This document shows, one piece after another, positions 63,853 through 64,000 of a DNA stretch of 64,000 nt; position 1 is the stretch's first letter; the number at the start of each line of letters is the position of its first letter. The stretch comes from Neptuniibacter sp. UBA6509 (GTDB taxonomy: Bacteria > Pseudomonadota > Gammaproteobacteria > Pseudomonadales > Balneatricaceae), in NCBI GenBank assembly GCA_002435145.1, contig DJLT01000115.1, positions 98,580 to 162,579 on the forward strand, given 5' to 3'. The notes beneath the pieces were generated by a model. It was not told the origin of the DNA. It saw nothing but the letters and a program-made list of their open reading frames with translations, and ran no database searches. The translations under genes and the position numbers were made by a program.

Positions 63853-64000
63853 ATGATATGACCAATGAAATGTCGCAGGCATTTATGAATGTACGCCAGT
63901 TAGCGGATTACCTTCATCTTAATGAAAAGAAGGTTTATGCCATGGCTGCCGAGGGGGCAATCCCTGCTACGAAGCTGACAGGAAAATGGTTATTTCCTAA
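63849..64000 (+). CDS. HTH regulator gene, 5' part (cut by window edge)
   Basis: The ATG overlaps the fdhD stop (ATGA). 50 codons are visible: after a short lead the protein reads FMNVRQLADYLHLNEKKVYA and AAEGAIPATKLTGKWLFP, a helix-turn-helix of the excisionase/MerR type (HTH_17). Proteins like this often continue into a periplasmic-binding-like, molybdate/tungstate-sensing domain, but that part is not in the window. It is the best candidate for the protein that binds the GGACATTNTGTCC sites. Confidence 0.8.
   Translation, partial: MNDMTNEMSQAFMNVRQLADYLHLNEKKVYAMAAEGAIPATKLTGKWLFP

Overview
The window reads as a core chromosomal segment of a moderately AT-rich marine gammaproteobacterium, most likely Oceanospirillales (Oceanospirillaceae-like). 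This is inferred from gene content and order, not from a database search. The order nadK / metallophosphoesterase / rhomboid / DUF1315 / DUF2797 / pepN, then gdhB (180-kDa type) / DUF2835 / pyrD / rmf / rlmKL, is as I recall it from pseudomonads. The gltA <> sdhCDAB-sucAB-lpd-sucCD block is a standard gammaproteobacterial TCA locus. No phage, IS element, integron or CRISPR array was seen.

Layout. 1-202: tRNA-Asp(GTC) and tRNA-Val(TAC). 364-1500: PAS-GGDEF cyclase and an unlisted 29-codon ORF on the minus strand. 1.5-10 kb: a tightly packed + strand run (PLP desulfhydrase/deaminase, NAD kinase, phosphoesterase, rhomboid protease, hydrolase, two DUF genes, PepN). 10-19 kb: small enzymes, hemerythrin-like protein, riboflavin synthase, YfcH-like epimerase and three c-di-GMP or PAS signalling genes, one of them an internally deleted Aer-type receptor. 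19-24 kb: a porin with a frameshifted C-terminus, a K+ channel and an orphan batD. 24-28 kb: a LysR regulator divergent from a ThDP enzyme plus aldehyde dehydrogenase. 28-38.7 kb: NAD-GDH, PyrD, RMF, RlmKL and an ammonium transporter preceded by a sigma-54-like element. 38.8-39.3 kb: remnant of an EAL gene. 39.3-40.8 kb: tautomerase divergent from a LysR regulator. 40.8-53.8 kb: complete citrate synthase, succinate dehydrogenase, 2-oxoglutarate dehydrogenase and succinyl-CoA synthetase locus. 54.2-64 kb: a cysteine-type, Tat-exported, membrane-anchored formate dehydrogenase with accessory genes (TorD-like chaperone, small Tat protein, polyferredoxin, DUF3305, DUF3306, FdhD) and a truncated HTH regulator gene at the window edge.

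How it fits together. GltA, Sdh, Suc and Lpd supply the oxidative TCA cycle; NAD-GDH feeds glutamate carbon into 2-oxoglutarate and Amt brings in ammonium. The formate dehydrogenase would oxidise periplasmic formate and pass electrons through its Fe-S and cytochrome b subunits to quinone.

The items most worth a second look are: a matched palindrome (GGACATTNTGTCC) in both intergenic regions of the formate dehydrogenase locus, next to a candidate regulator gene; the poorly understood polyferredoxin/DUF3305/DUF3306 accessory set; the small acidic ORF at 1337-1426; the deleted chemoreceptor; the frameshifted porin; and structured leaders in front of sucA, sucC, rmf and the polyferredoxin gene.
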